NCBI GenBank assembly: GCA_016165875.1
Contig: JABBOT010000016.1
Location: forward strand, 9,672,063 to 9,736,062
Source of the DNA: Acanthopleura granulata
Lineage: Eukaryota; Mollusca; Polyplacophora; Chitonida; Chitonidae
DNA: 64,000 bases
Direction: 5' to 3'
A program made the position numbers and the translations under genes. Below, piece by piece: positions 49,401 to 59,105 of the stretch. Each line of letters starts with the position of its first letter. The first letter of the stretch is position 1. The notes beneath the pieces were generated by a model that saw only the letters and a list, made by a program, of their open reading frames with translations, was not told where the DNA came from and did not search any database.

Positions 49401-51150
49401 TCCAGCTTTTTCAACCGTTTTCTGTCAAGTGACCTGCAGAAATGGGGAAAATTGCGCTTTTTCGCGTTTTGATCGCAGTTTGCGACAAAAATATGCATCG
49501 TAGCAAAGAAATAAGATCAGATTCGTGACCTGGACGTCAAACTACGTTAGTTAGCATGTTTTGAAGACTCAAATTCAAAATTTTTGTTTTCACATGACAT
49601 CACTTCGGGTTATATGCGCAAGTATTGCATTCCTTTTTCGGTCAAGCTATTTCATAGTCAACAACTGTTACATGTGGAAAATTTCAGGTCAGTCGGATTC
49701 GGGGTTCGGAAGAAAATGCCTCTCAAAACTTTTAGTAGCAAACCAAAATGGCGGCTAGATCACGTGACCTAGGACACCTGAACTTTTACCCACACGAAAG
49801 ACAGTCCTCAGACCTACTACCCACCTAAATTTCACACAATTTTGCCATGCCATTTTAGCGGCAGAAGTTTTTCAATTCTCAACTTGCAATAATGGCGAAT
49901 TTTGGGGGGCATGTACTACTTCCGGTTTGCTGACGTCATATCCCGTTTTGTAAAATTTGTCTCCATACCTGGGGATGAGGTTAGCCCTGAAAATTGCGAC
50001 TGTAGCTTCATTGGTTATAGAGATATTCCCATTTTCATTTTTGATAGCTTGAATTCCGGTTTCCCAAAATTTGCATGTCTGAACTCAGCGTCCAAAACTG
50101 CATCAGGTAGGACTGTTTGTTGGACACCATGAGTAAAAGTCTAGGAATTATTGGCAAAAAGCCAATTTTTCCGTCACATGACATATTCAACCAATAGCGA
50201 GCTTGAATAATCTTCAAAGCAGGAAGTTTTCGTTATCAACCCCGAATGTAGCTAGGCTTTGTGCAACGACAGTTTGAATTTCATCCCAATCGCATCAGCC
50301 TTTCTGGAGAAGAAGATTTTTAAAGGTTTTCATCAAAACCCAATATGGCCGCCAAGTCACATGGGCATATCTGCCCAAAATATTCGGTGCACAACTTCAA
50401 GTCACACGCAGACAAACATACTAAAATTTCATAAACTTCAGTCTAACCGTTTTGGATAGAATTGCGTCAAGTTTTGCCGAGAATAATAGTAATAATAAAT
50501 TTAGCTGTCACGGATAGCGATGCCGGGGTTCAAGCCAGTAGGACCTGTATGTGCATGTCTGTAACGTTTCTTTTGCTACATATACAGCAGATATGCAGGG
50601 GTTTGGACTCGGAGATTTTCAGGTTTATTTCTGCAACAGTTTTTATTCACGTTACCTTCAAATATGACGCGAAATGCGCTTTTTCGCGGTTGGATCGCAA
50701 TTTGCGCCAATGTATTGCGCCATCGCAGGAAAGGAATAAGACAAGATTGTGCAGCTTACAGCATATGTCTGTGATAGGTGGTGAAATATGGCAAATTGGC
50801 TCTTTGACAAGTGGTGTCCTTATTAACTAAAAACATTTACAAAGGCACATAGTGCACACACAAGCCTGTGCACTCACCAGTTTTAAGCTTTAAAGCTGTA
50901 TCGTTAGTCTCGCACTTGACTTCCATATTGACTTGACTTTTAGCGACAATTCTATACATCAGAGAGAAGAAGGAAGGCCAGATACTTCATTAGGCCAGAT
51001 TCGTGATCTAGATGTCAAATTAGGTCGGGTAGCATATTTGCAGTATTTGTACATTCATCCTAAACACGAATTCATTGTATATATCCATTATATAGCAGAA
51101 AGATGAAAATTTGACGAATATAGTAAATCGGAATTTTGTCAACTTTTAAA
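46500..51150. repeat. Field of related repeat modules left of the Polinton
   Basis: Several blocks recur. 'gaaattttggtctaaata' flanks match at 46500-46700 and 48215-48400. A 'gagaagaag..tttaaa' to 'gcgatgc.ggggttc' block recurs at 47640-47960 and 50280-50600. A 'cctgcaaatatggg' unit recurs at about 48003, 48776, 49131, 49434 and, weakly, 50650, followed by 'cgtcaaa..cgtcgggtag' and 'aacacgaattca'. No long ORF or reverse transcriptase motif was seen. This looks like a decayed complex satellite or nested non-coding elements. Confidence 0.7.
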
Positions 51151-51235
51151 ACTCAGGACATCCTGACTAGTATACTGTCTGACTCACAGGTATTATTTCT
51201 ATCTTTTAACCTGGGAGGTACCGGAGGTACCGTGG

Positions 51236-51263
51236 TGACGTCATGTGACGTCATATGACGTGA
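51236..51263. promoter_or_regulatory. Triple CRE-like site at exact 10-bp spacing
   Basis: TGACGTCA at 51236 and 51246, then TGACGTGA at 51256, each followed by two A/T/G bases. A direct repeat of 'ggaggtaccg' lies just upstream. It is the nearest regulatory-looking sequence to the left end of the viral-type element. Confidence 0.55.
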
Positions 51264-51650
51264 TAGGTTGAGAGGGGGTAGGGGGTCATGGAGTGCACCA
51301 GATTATGGGTGCATATAGAGAAATAGGCTTATCAATGGGTTGTGTGTACAGAAATACAGTATACCATACGGTGTGAAATATTAACTTTTAGTTGAAATAT
51401 AAATTTAAATAATTAGAAAAAATATATATAGACATTCGTAATGTATTAAATTCTTTCTCAGTAAGGGTGGGAATACCGGTGTTATATGTGGATGGGAGCG
51501 GATATAATTTGCTGTATGTAAATGTATGTAAAATCGGTAGCAAATCGGTTAAGGGTGGTTGAATGTCGGGAGGGCTTTTTTTTTGGTTTTACATAAAAAC
51601 GGACAAATCACAGACATTAAACGAACCAAACATGGACCATATATGTTGTG

Positions 51651-51962
51651 CTAAGATTTGAAAGTTCTTTCGGGGGAAAAGGTCGCCTTCAAAACAAGGC
51701 GATTGGAGGCGGTTTGCACGCCAGGGACTGAGTGGCGTACCGTGGTAGCCGGTGACAGTGGCGGGGTGGATGGACTCCTGCTCTCCTCATCCTGCAGCAG
51801 GCCATGTTCAATCTCATCCACGCCGACTTCATGCCACCTCAGGTGATGACCGCTTCTGCGTAGTATACTGTGCCCTCCCTGCAGTTGTGGATCGCCATGT
51901 AGTAATCCACACAGGCCCTGGCGTACTTCCGCGCAAGAATTGGAATGGACTTCATCTCTCAT
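51651..51962 (-). pseudogene. Accessory gene copy A, diverged, probably frameshifted
   Basis: A TATA box at 52017-52010 lies about 50 nt upstream of ATGs at 51962 and 51955. The 38-codon frame from 51955 (stop at 51839) resembles the start of copy B, with the pattern YA+A...Y..AI. The overlapping 103-codon frame from 51962 instead runs to the conserved C-terminal PER.F.. and stop at 51651. The two frames split the homology, suggesting a frameshift or unseen splicing. No domain was recognised. Confidence 0.45.
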
Positions 51963-52009
51963 CTGTAAACATGAAGAGTGGGGAAGCGAAAAGGCTTAGC
52001 GCGGGCTGG

Positions 52010-52017
52010 CTTTTATA
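52010..52017 (-). promoter_or_regulatory. TATA box (TATAAAAG) of accessory copy A
   Basis: Embedded in CCTGATTTGTATAAAAG on the - strand. The same 17-bp context (two changes) precedes copy B. Confidence 0.65.
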
Positions 52018-52199
52018 CAAATCAGGCGGCTTGTAAAGTCCGGTGAAGTCCGGTAAATTTCGGTAGTGCGCCAAAAAGGGCGGCGGTCACAGAGAACAAT
52101 TTGAGCGTTTTTCATTGGTCGTTACTCGTCACACCACCACACAGGCTTCGGAGGTTTTCAATCCTTGCTGGTTTTCTTGTGTTCACAGATATATAAAGA

Positions 52200-52720
52200 A
52201 CACGGTGTGAAATATTAGCTTTTAGCTGACATATAAATTAAAATAATAATAATAAAAAACATATACAAACACCTGTAATGTACGTAATTTCATTTCCAGT
52301 ATGGATGTAAATTGAAGGGTTATATGTGGATGAGACTAGATATAATTTGCTGTATGTTTACTTACATGTATGTAAAATTGCTACCAAAACCAGTTAACGG
52401 ACCCTGCTTGTCAGGGGAGCTAATTTTTTTTTGTTTTACATAAAACGAGCAAATCACACATATTAATATGTCGATGAAAACGAGTATATAATTTAGTGTA
52501 TGTATATGTATATACATTCTTATTAAGGGGGATGAATATGTTGTGGCTTGATTTTGTTTTGTGACATAAACGGACAAATCACAGACATTAAAACGATACA
52601 TGCATAATCCATATATATATATATCATGCTCAGATTTTTTGAAAGTTCCTTTCAGGAAGACATGGTTGGTCCTGAAAAGGACCGTTGGGAATGTTGGTGG
52701 GAAGTGGGGAGGGCGGTTGG
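52200..52720. repeat. Repeated flank segments of the accessory gene array
   Basis: 'cggtgtgaaatatta.cttt' at about 51367 recurs at about 52204; 'ttatatgtggatg' to 'ggacaaatcacagacattaa' (51480-51640) recurs at 52321-52455 and again, partly, at 52485-52650. The coding inserts between these flanks differ. Confidence 0.75.
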
Positions 52721-52723
52721 TTT

Positions 52724-52993
52724 TTACTTTCCCACTCCGCCCTGCTGATCCCCCTTCCCCGGCGAGGTGTTCGTTGCTGGTGTGCCTGGCGGTGTCCATG
52801 GGGGAAATGACTTCCCTTGCGCCACACACTCTGCTCTCGTCGCCTCCCACCAGCCCTCTATCTCCGCTCGACTTTTCTCCACCTCCGCCACACCCATCGC
52901 TAGGAGTTTAGCGTGGATGTTTATACTAGCTTCGTATCGCTCATACGCCTTAGCATACTCGTCGATCACTGTCGAAAGCACTGCCTCATCCAT
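52724..52993 (-). CDS. Accessory gene copy B, unknown small protein (89 aa)
   Basis: Start chosen at ATG 52993 because the TATA box at 53050-53043 puts transcription start near 53018, downstream of the next ATG at 53029. The protein begins MDEAVLSTVIDEYAKAY, has a helical, charged first 60 residues with a WW pair, and a Pro/Gly-rich end (FPPWTPPGTP). No family recognised. A C-terminal motif shared with copy A (PER.F) lies in another frame at about 52630-52660, so the true end is uncertain. Its position next to the integrase on the opposite strand is where some adintovirus-like elements carry accessory genes; function is unknown. Confidence 0.5.
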   Translation of the reverse strand: MDEAVLSTVIDEYAKAYERYEASINIHAKLLAMGVAEVEKSRAEIEGWWEATRAECVAQGKSFPPWTPPGTPATNTSPGKGDQQGGVGK

Positions 52994-53042
52994 TATTACC
53001 TTTTGAGTGAGTGAAAGGTTCAGTGCCACTTGAAGGGTGTTG

Positions 53043-53050
53043 CTTTTATA
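53043..53050 (-). promoter_or_regulatory. TATA box (TATAAAAG) of accessory copy B
   Basis: CCTGATTCATATAAAAG on the - strand, 50 nt before the chosen ATG; counterpart of the box at 52010-52017. Confidence 0.65.
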
Positions 53051-53225
53051 TGAATCAGGTGGATACCGCTATTTTTAGAACGTGCACCAGCCAGCGCGGA
53101 CCGAAGGGAAAACCGTTGCAAGCATCACAGCGGCATCTATCGGGATTCACCGTCTGTAGAGAATCCCCATTTTGAGACAGTTGTTTTTGGCATTACCCGG
53201 TACTATTGCACTTAACTGGTACAAC

Positions 53226-53282
53226 GGGAAATTTCCACGAGTTTTAGCATGACGCAAAAAAATTTCCCCTAGTTTTTTGCGT
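53226..53282. repeat. Two overlapping, mutually exclusive hairpins before the integrase
   Basis: GGGAAATTT (53226-53234) pairs with AAATTTCCC (53260-53268). ACGCAAAAAA (53252-53261) pairs with TTTTTTGCGT (53273-53282). The stems share bases 53260-53261 and cannot form fully together. Confidence 0.7.
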
Positions 53283-54210
53283 TATACACTTCATCGGCCG
53301 TCTCGGCGACACTACGCTCGTAACAGTTATTGTGTGCAGATTAGACAGTCGGTGGCAAGCTGATTTGGTTGTCATGAGTAAACTAGCCAGGTATAATTCA
53401 GGCAACCATTACTTGCTCACATGCATCGATATTCTTTCTAAATATGCTTGGGTAGTCCCCGTACCTACCAAGACAGGTGCTAATCTTATTGACGCGTTTA
53501 AAAGGATATTCAAGTCTGGGCGAAAACCATTATTTTTACAAACTGATGAAGGAACAGAGTTTCTCAACAAGCCATTTCAAACATTTTTAAAGAAGCATGG
53601 GATTTTTTATTTTCATACATTTAATGAAACGAAAGACTCCGTAATTGAGCGGTTTAATTGCACCTTTAAAGGTCGCATGTTTGAATATTTTACCACTAAT
53701 GACACTCGACGTTACCTGGATGTTTTACCTGGCTTAACACAGGGTTACAATCGTGCGTATTACCGCGGCATTCAGCGAGCCCTGATTACCGCTACAGCTG
53801 ACAATGAACATGAAGTCCGGGCTATATTATATATCTCTTTGAAGTCCTGGTGCAGTCGGCGAATTTATCGGTATAAAATAGGATATTTCGTTCGCATTAG
53901 TAAAGTCAAGAGTACTTTGGAGAAGTCTTACTTATCTAATTGGAGTCAAGAAATTTTCCGCGTTGTAGCACGGCATCCTCGGAAACATGTGGTGTATACA
54001 TTAGCTGATTTGAATGGAGAAAGACTCTGGGGGACATTTTATGCGACAGAACTCCAACCCGTTAGAACAACGCTTGATACGTACTATCAACTGGAGAGAG
54101 TATTAGATAGCATAAAAGAACGTGGCAAAACATAATACTTGGTGAAATGGCGAGACTGACCAGCTAGTTTTAATTCGTGGGTGCCAGCGAGAAATGTGAA
54201 ACGTATTTAA
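53248..54210 (+). pseudogene. Polinton retroviral-type (RVE) integrase with chromodomain, broken
   Basis: Catalyses insertion of element DNA. The frame is open from 53248 without an ATG and has in-frame stops TAA 54133-54135 and TGA 54157-54159 before the frame ends at 54208-54210. The DDE core is present: D in WQADLV, D in LQTDEGTEF, E in VIERFN, and KYAWVVPVPTKTG is typical of Polinton integrases. The remains of a C-terminal chromodomain (KWRD, FNSWVPARN) span the two stops. The N-terminal zinc-binding domain expected upstream is absent. As it stands the gene is truncated at both ends. Confidence 0.9.
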
Positions 54211-54245
54211 AAACAATTTTCATTCTACCTCAGTCTCCCCTCACG

Positions 54246-54368
54246 ATGCCTAAGTGTGTGGATGACTGCGTGCGAAGTCTGCGTGAGAATAAAGGCACCA
54301 ATATAATTGCATATATTGGATTGTTAATCGGTGGACTGGGAATAGATTTAAAATTCCCAAATGACTGA
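54246..54368 (+). CDS. Small Polinton ORF with hydrophobic segment (40 aa)
   Basis: ATG at 54246 in a compact position right after the integrase. The product has a charged start (MPKCVDDCVRSLRENKG) and one hydrophobic stretch (IIAYIGLLIGGLG). Its stop overlaps the next ATG (ATGACTGA, 54361-54368). Function unknown; could be chance. Confidence 0.3.
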   Translation: MPKCVDDCVRSLRENKGTNIIAYIGLLIGGLGIDLKFPND

Positions 54369-54834
54369 AGACAAATATTTGTTAGGCATCCTGCAAGAGC
54401 GATTGAACAAGACCCTATTTGATAAGTTATTGAGGAATAAGACGGAGCAGTTTCCCTAGGTATTTAGCAGGTGCCATAGATTACTCGGGAGAATTACCTC
54501 GATTCCTTCTTCTTCTCCGGTGCCTACTCAACCTCCAGCTTACCAAAGCCCGAACACAGCGCCTAGTATTCGAGATATTACTGGGCGAATTTGGCCTAGC
54601 GATAATACTGAGCAAACTAAGCGCAAGACTGAATTCACTACAGCACCTGTACAGGTGAATTCATCTCAACACACCTCTGTATCTTACCGGCCCCAACCTG
54701 GTCAATCTAAGCCATTTTCCTTCAACTTGACTTTGCCACTAAGCCCATGGATGTACCATGGAGCCACCCATTTACCTGCCTTGTCAGCGGACCGGCCGGA
54801 AGTGGGAAATCGGTCTTCGTCAAACGTGTTGTAG
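54361..54834 (+). pseudogene. Polinton ORF of unknown function, one in-frame stop, overlaps ATPase
   Basis: Frame from ATG 54361 with a TAG at about 54457-54459, continuing to 54834. The second part is rich in Pro, Gln, Ser and Thr (low complexity). The end overlaps the ATPase gene in another frame by about 90 nt. Could be an N-terminal extension of the ATPase displaced by a frameshift. Not recognised as a family. Confidence 0.4.
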
Positions 54835-55406
54835 AGCAAGCTATCCCACTTATTCATCCATCTCCTCAGCGTGTAGTATGGGGTTACGCCGAGTGGCAAC
54901 CCATATACGCTACCTTATCAAATGTCGAATTTCAAGAAGGAGTACCTAGTCCGACAGCGTTTAATCCTGAGGAACTAACTTTAGTAATTGTTGATGATTT
55001 AATGGCTGAAGCAGACGAGCGTGAAACAGACCTATTTACGGAGGGAAGTCACCATCGTAATATCAGTGTGATCTACATTGTGCAGAATCTGTTTAACAAA
55101 AGCAAAGACCATAGAACGATTAGGTTAAACTCTCGTTATTTAGTCGTCTTTAAAAACCCTCGAGACTCTTCTCAAATTACTACCATTGCTAAACAAAAAC
55201 TCAGTACGTGCAAGAGGCCTTTAAAGATGCCACATCCGAACCTTACGGATATTTGCTTGTTGATTTCAAGCAAACTACACCCAATCACCTCCGTTTGCGT
55301 ACGCATATTTTCTCTGACGATTCCATGTAGTTTGTCTACCTCCCTAAATCATGAAAATATGAACTTACAAGGGGGGTGGGATAACTCTCACAGGCATATG
55401 CAATGA
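54747..55406 (+). pseudogene. Polinton DNA-packaging ATPase (FtsK/A32 type), frameshifted near the 3' end
   Basis: Motor that translocates element DNA into capsids. Seen: Walker A GPAGSGKS (about residues 15-22), Walker B LVIVDDLM (about residues 78-85), then a conserved YIVQNLFN block and VVFKNPRDSSQI. The open frame reads to 55406, but after about 55200 the recognisable C-terminal sequence (YLLVDFKQ) is in a different frame that ends near 55329, so a frameshift lies near 55195-55205. Family ATPases are of similar length (about 200-230 residues). Confidence 0.85.
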
Positions 55407-55456
55407 AACTTCCCGACATATCACTTACTACGTCATTATATAATTAGACACTGACC

Positions 55457-55795
55457 ATGTCAGCACGATTACGTCGCCTTACACCTTTGCTAAAAGTTCT
55501 GGTCAAAGGTGACCAGCAAGTTAAGGACGCAATTCTTCGCGGACCTAATGCTGAATTTATTCCCTGTATATCCGAGGTTTGTAAGAACATTTTAATTGGA
55601 AATATCCCATTGACACGAGCTCAAAATCCCCGGTTATGTCCGCACAAGACACATCTACGTGCACTAGTAAACAAGCGCAATCCACTTCATCGCAAACGGA
55701 CCATCATAGAGAAAGGTGGAATATCACTTCTCCTTCTGGGCCTTCTTCTTGCGGCCTCTTTTCTAGGTAATTTGTTTAACGGCGGCCGTCGTTAA
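55457..55795 (+). CDS. Polinton small basic protein (pX-like), intact
   Basis: 112 residues. A strongly basic, Leu-rich body is followed by a C-terminal hydrophobic stretch (ISLLLLGLLLAASFLGNLF) and a basic end GGRR. This order is typical of a small conserved protein of Polintons and adintoviruses that has been compared with the adenovirus core peptide pX; a role in DNA condensation or membrane disruption is inferred, not shown. It is among the few genes in the element with no frameshift. TATATAA lies just upstream (55438-55444), but only about 13 nt before the ATG. Confidence 0.75.
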   Translation: MSARLRRLTPLLKVLVKGDQQVKDAILRGPNAEFIPCISEVCKNILIGNIPLTRAQNPRLCPHKTHLRALVNKRNPLHRKRTIIEKGGISLLLLGLLLAASFLGNLFNGGRR

Positions 55796-55804
55796 GAAAA
55801 AAAA

Positions 55805-56216
55805 ATGTCTCATATGAAGAAAATGGTCCTATTTGAACCTCGTTTGTTGGAAGGATTGTTTCGGCCCACTTCACCTTACCCTGTACCGTCTACTGTCAAA
55901 CTCCTCAACACATTAGATAGAGATATGGAAAGGCTTTTAAAGAATGGGACATTGTCGAATGAAGATAAAATTTACCAGTACCCTTCAACGTGCCCTTCAG
56001 CGATACTTGACATTTCACAACCAGTACCAGCAAAGTCTCAATGCGCCGCCGCCGGCTAAGCCGTTTACAACCATACCCGCTGCTTCACCTGCTGCATCTG
56101 TGCCCCCTCAAGCACCCTGGGACGCACAAGAAAAAGAGAAGGAAGCAACAGATTTAGGTCACCTCCAATTTCTCAGAACAAGAAGCGTAAATCAAAGCCT
56201 AAAAATCAAGAGCTGA
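55805..56216 (+). pseudogene. Conserved small Polinton protein, frameshifted
   Basis: Starts at ATG 55805, nine bases after the pX-like stop. The first part has VLFEPRLLE and LLNTLDRDMERLL, typical of a conserved Polinton protein of unknown role (probably virion-associated). After a run of A's near 55968-55975 the expected LQRYLTFHNQY continues in another frame (55944-56216), so there is a frameshift there. The 3' part is Pro/Ala-rich. Confidence 0.65.
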
Positions 56217-56407
56217 ATGGGAACGACCACAGGAGGCGTATATAGGAGGGGTATACCACCACCCCAACCAAGACCCTATCTCGTGGTGATTCAAAGATCA
56301 AAAATAAAATTACCAAACCTCTGCGGGGGTCTCCTTATTAAAAACGCGGTTCTTCGTGCTATAGAGTTCCTTGGAGTCTGAGACGTGAGATAAACAGCAT
56401 ATTTTAT
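56217..56407. other. Intergenic spacer of the element
   Basis: Contains TATATAGG at 56242-56249 and a possible AATAAA (56304-56309). No gene. Confidence 0.4.
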
Positions 56408-57166
56408 ATGACGTTACCGAGCAACAGCTCGATGGACTATTTCCCAAATAATACGTTAGCTAATTACACTACCCAACTCCATAGACCGGTTCATCTCTCA
56501 GGTGATTGGGATTGCAGTTTGGTGGAAATACAGTACCCGCGATTGTGGCCTTATGTCGCAGCCGGTGAGATCTGGTTTATGGTGAACAAGGACGATTTCT
56601 CGCATTACGAACGATTTGTATTACCCAAAGGCTTTTACCCGACACCGGAATCACTCACCTCTGGCCTCAACGCCCAACTGATGGCTGGCACTAGCCTTTT
56701 TCTTTGACCTAAAGCGGACCAAATTGTGTTTGGGCATCAAAAATATTCTGACAAATATGCACTGGAATTTAAATCACGCCAAACTGTGGGGTTTAGTCCG
56801 CGCTGAGATGAAATTTGCGGATTCACTCCTGCGAAGTCGCTGATGTTAACAGGAGCGGAAACGATGCACTTTGGTTCAACTCGTCAGACACGAATGGTGC
56901 CCAACCTTTACATATATTCGGATGTCCTCGAACCTCGTGTAGTAGAAGATGTATTAGCTCCACTACTTCGTGCGGTAGCTGTTCGGGGAACGTGTGGAGA
57001 TCACGTTAGCAAGTCCTTTTCACATATCAAGTACGTTCCTGTACTGAAGAGGGATTTTTCAACCACTGAAATAGATATCAGGGACGACACAGGTGAACGT
57101 GTTCCATTTCAGCGCGGGAAAGTGTTGGTAACACTTCATGAGGGGCGGAGATTACCTCTTCTTTAA
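56408..57166 (+). pseudogene. Polinton minor capsid (penton-type) protein, frameshifted
   Basis: N-terminal piece 56408-56707 begins MTLPSNSSMDYFPNNT and includes WDCSLVEIQYP, characteristic of the Polinton penton-like jelly-roll protein. The C-terminal piece 56843-57166 has LYIYSDVLEPRVVEDV and TTEIDIRDDTGERVPF. Between them (56708-56842) the frame is lost by at least one indel and a stop. The combined length of about 250 codons agrees with the family. Confidence 0.85.
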
Positions 57167-57195
57167 CACACACACACAAAAAAACATTTAAAAAA

Positions 57196-57280
57196 TTGAC
57201 GGTGACCGCACGAGGATTCGAACCTGTGATCTTCCTATCGTTCATACAGGATGTCAGATACGCGTCAACCTTACATCACG
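57196..57280 (-). other. Antisense tRNA-like sequence 1
   Basis: On the - strand a perfect B-box-like GGTTCGAATCC, a TCTGAC / GAAGATCAC anticodon-arm-like context and an A-box-like segment (TGTAAGGTTGACGCG) occur in tRNA order. The acceptor pairing is poor. The region overlaps the 5' leader and the first codons of the next + strand gene (ATG 57251). It follows an A-rich stretch after the minor capsid stop. Confidence 0.4.
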
Positions 57281-57642
57281 TACTACTGCAACGCAGCTGG
57301 GGGCGGTAATTTTCCTGTCTTTCAGGGTGCCCCGATAAAACGAGGTTATGGATTAGGCATGTCCTGATGCCCATTGCCAAAACCGTGGGAAAAACGATGC
57401 TACGGACGGCTCTGGGGGCTGCTGGTGATACACTGTTTTGCGGCAAGTCACCGAAGGAAGCCATGAAACAACGTAGTAAGGCTGCAGGTAAACGGCTGTT
57501 AGGGAGTGCTAAACGTGCACTGGCGAGAGAAGTCCCTCGTATTCTCGTTGTATCTACACCTGGGGCAGGGCGACGTCCACCAGGTAAACCAGCTCACCAG
57601 CGCCGTATAAAACGCCCTGCTGCACATCACCTCATCAGTTAG
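57251..57642 (+). pseudogene. Polinton capsid-associated basic protein, frameshifted
   Basis: The first frame, from ATG 57251, reads to a TGA near 57367 and contains YYCNAAGGGNFPVFQG and RGYGLG, a motif set typical of a small Polinton virion protein. The second frame, 57367-57642, continues with a basic, Ala/Gly-rich helix-prone segment (KTVGKTMLRTALGAAGDTL) and a Lys/Arg-rich end. An indel around 57360 separates them. Function probably internal capsid or core; exact role unknown. Confidence 0.6.
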
Positions 57643-57712
57643 CGTAGAAGGCATGTTGGATAAGGTAGACTCCCCAGAGTTATTTTTTTAGACACCTATA
57701 TTTGTCCTACCA

Positions 57713-59028
57713 TGGCTTTACAGCACCCAAATTCAGCCCGATCAGTGAACAGTGAATTTGATTTGTGGGCTTTACCCCCGACTCAAAGAAGTGTACACTA
57801 AGGACGATGGGATACCCACAACCCTATTGCTGGCATTGTGGACCGTGGGCCTGTAGAATTTTTTATTAGCAACGGGGATTCGGACACTTACTTGGACTTG
57901 GCTAACTCGTATTTGTATGTGAAAGCCAAAATAGCGAAAGGTAATGGGGATGATTTACCACGGGATGCGGCCGTGGCATCTGTGGCTACATTCTATGTGG
58001 CAGCAAGTAGACGTCGCTATCAATGGTAAATTTATTACACCGTCAACGAATATGTACCCTTACCGGGTACGTAGAAACCTTACTTATCTGTGTGCAGGAA
58101 GCTAAAAGAACTTGGTTGAAAGGAAGTGGATGGTATAAAGATACTCCTGGACAAACGGAGACTAAAACTAATCAAAACGATGGATTTCACAGAGGAAGGG
58201 CCTTGGCTGCCGGAAGTCGATCGATTAATATGATGGGGAGATTACATTGTGACTTGTTTCAACAAGATTGTTATTTGTTAAACAATGTCACGGTTCGAGA
58301 CCCGGAGCGGAAACAGCTTTGCAATGATATCAACGCTCCAACATGGGGAAGGAGACGATGCACAGGAGGCTGATTACAAGACAGTCCTTGAGGAAGTGAC
58401 AATGTTTATACGGAAAATCAAAGTCACCCCAGGTGTTCTGCTAGGGCATTTGAAAGCCTTGGAGAAAGCACCAGCCAAGTACCCGATTCGGCGTGTATTG
58501 ACCAAGTATTTCAATGTAGGTATAGGACATACCACAGTGAATGAGCAAAACCTATTTTTAGGCACTCTTCCTCAGCGTCTCGTCATAGGGTGTGTACAAA
58601 ACACGACATTTAAATGACGATACGATGAAAATCCCTTCGCATTCAACCCTCTTAACATAAGCTACGTGGCCTTACACGTGAACGGACGTCAGATACCAGC
58701 CAAGCCACTCACTCCAAATTTTCCAGCTCATAATTACATCCGATCTTATATGAACTTATTCGCTGCCACGGGTAAAGTTGGAATAGATAGAGGAAACGAT
58801 ATCACATGTAGTGATTTCCGCGATGGGTACACCCTGTTCGCCTTTGATTTGACTGCTGACCAGCACAACGAGCAACAGTTGAACGTCAGTCAGAAGGGTG
58901 ATCTCCGCTTGGAAATGAGATTTTCCACACCTCTACTTCAATCTACTACCATCAATTGCTATTTTGAATTTCAAAATATCATTGAGATTGATAAGACTCG
59001 CACAGTCTTGTGTGATTTCACCAATTAA
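57713..59028 (+). pseudogene. Polinton major capsid protein (double jelly-roll), multiple breaks
   Basis: Forms the icosahedral shell. The start at ATG 57713 gives MALQHPNSARSVNSEFDLWA and meets TAA at 57797-57799. Homologous sequence continues in pieces 57838-58029, 58023-58373, 58285-58617 and 58666-59028. Recognisable blocks include DTYLDLANSYLYVKAKI, KYPIRRVLTKYF and, at the end, FENIIEID-like residues (FQNIIEIDKTRTV). The break at 58615-58617 is a simple in-frame TGA; the others are frameshifts. Total span of about 440 codons agrees with the family. No intact capsid protein is encoded. Confidence 0.9.
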
Positions 59029-59041
59029 ACAAAAAAAAATC

Positions 59042-59105
59042 GACGTTAACTGCTCCAGGATTTGAACTCCCAACTTCAGTCGTGATCTCATACTTCTAAC
59101 GAATG
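59042..59105 (-). other. Antisense tRNA-like sequence 2
   Basis: On the - strand a B-box-like AGTTCAAATCC follows 'gagatcacgactgaag'. It sits after an A-rich tract following the capsid stop and directly before the protease ATG (59111), the same arrangement as the copy at 57196-57280 but with a different sequence. Acceptor and T-stem pairing are weak. Confidence 0.35.

Noticed and set aside
49561..50830. Several 60-120 codon ORFs
   Set aside because: They lie in the repeat-module field, overlap each other and lack motifs.
52362..52850. 162-codon - strand ORF across the accessory array
   Set aside because: It mostly covers AT-rich 3' flank and a shifted frame of copy B; only its short C-terminal part resembles copy A.
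53332..54135. Integrase as part of an LTR retrotransposon
   Set aside because: No protease/reverse transcriptase/RNase H genes nearby; the Polinton gene set surrounds it.
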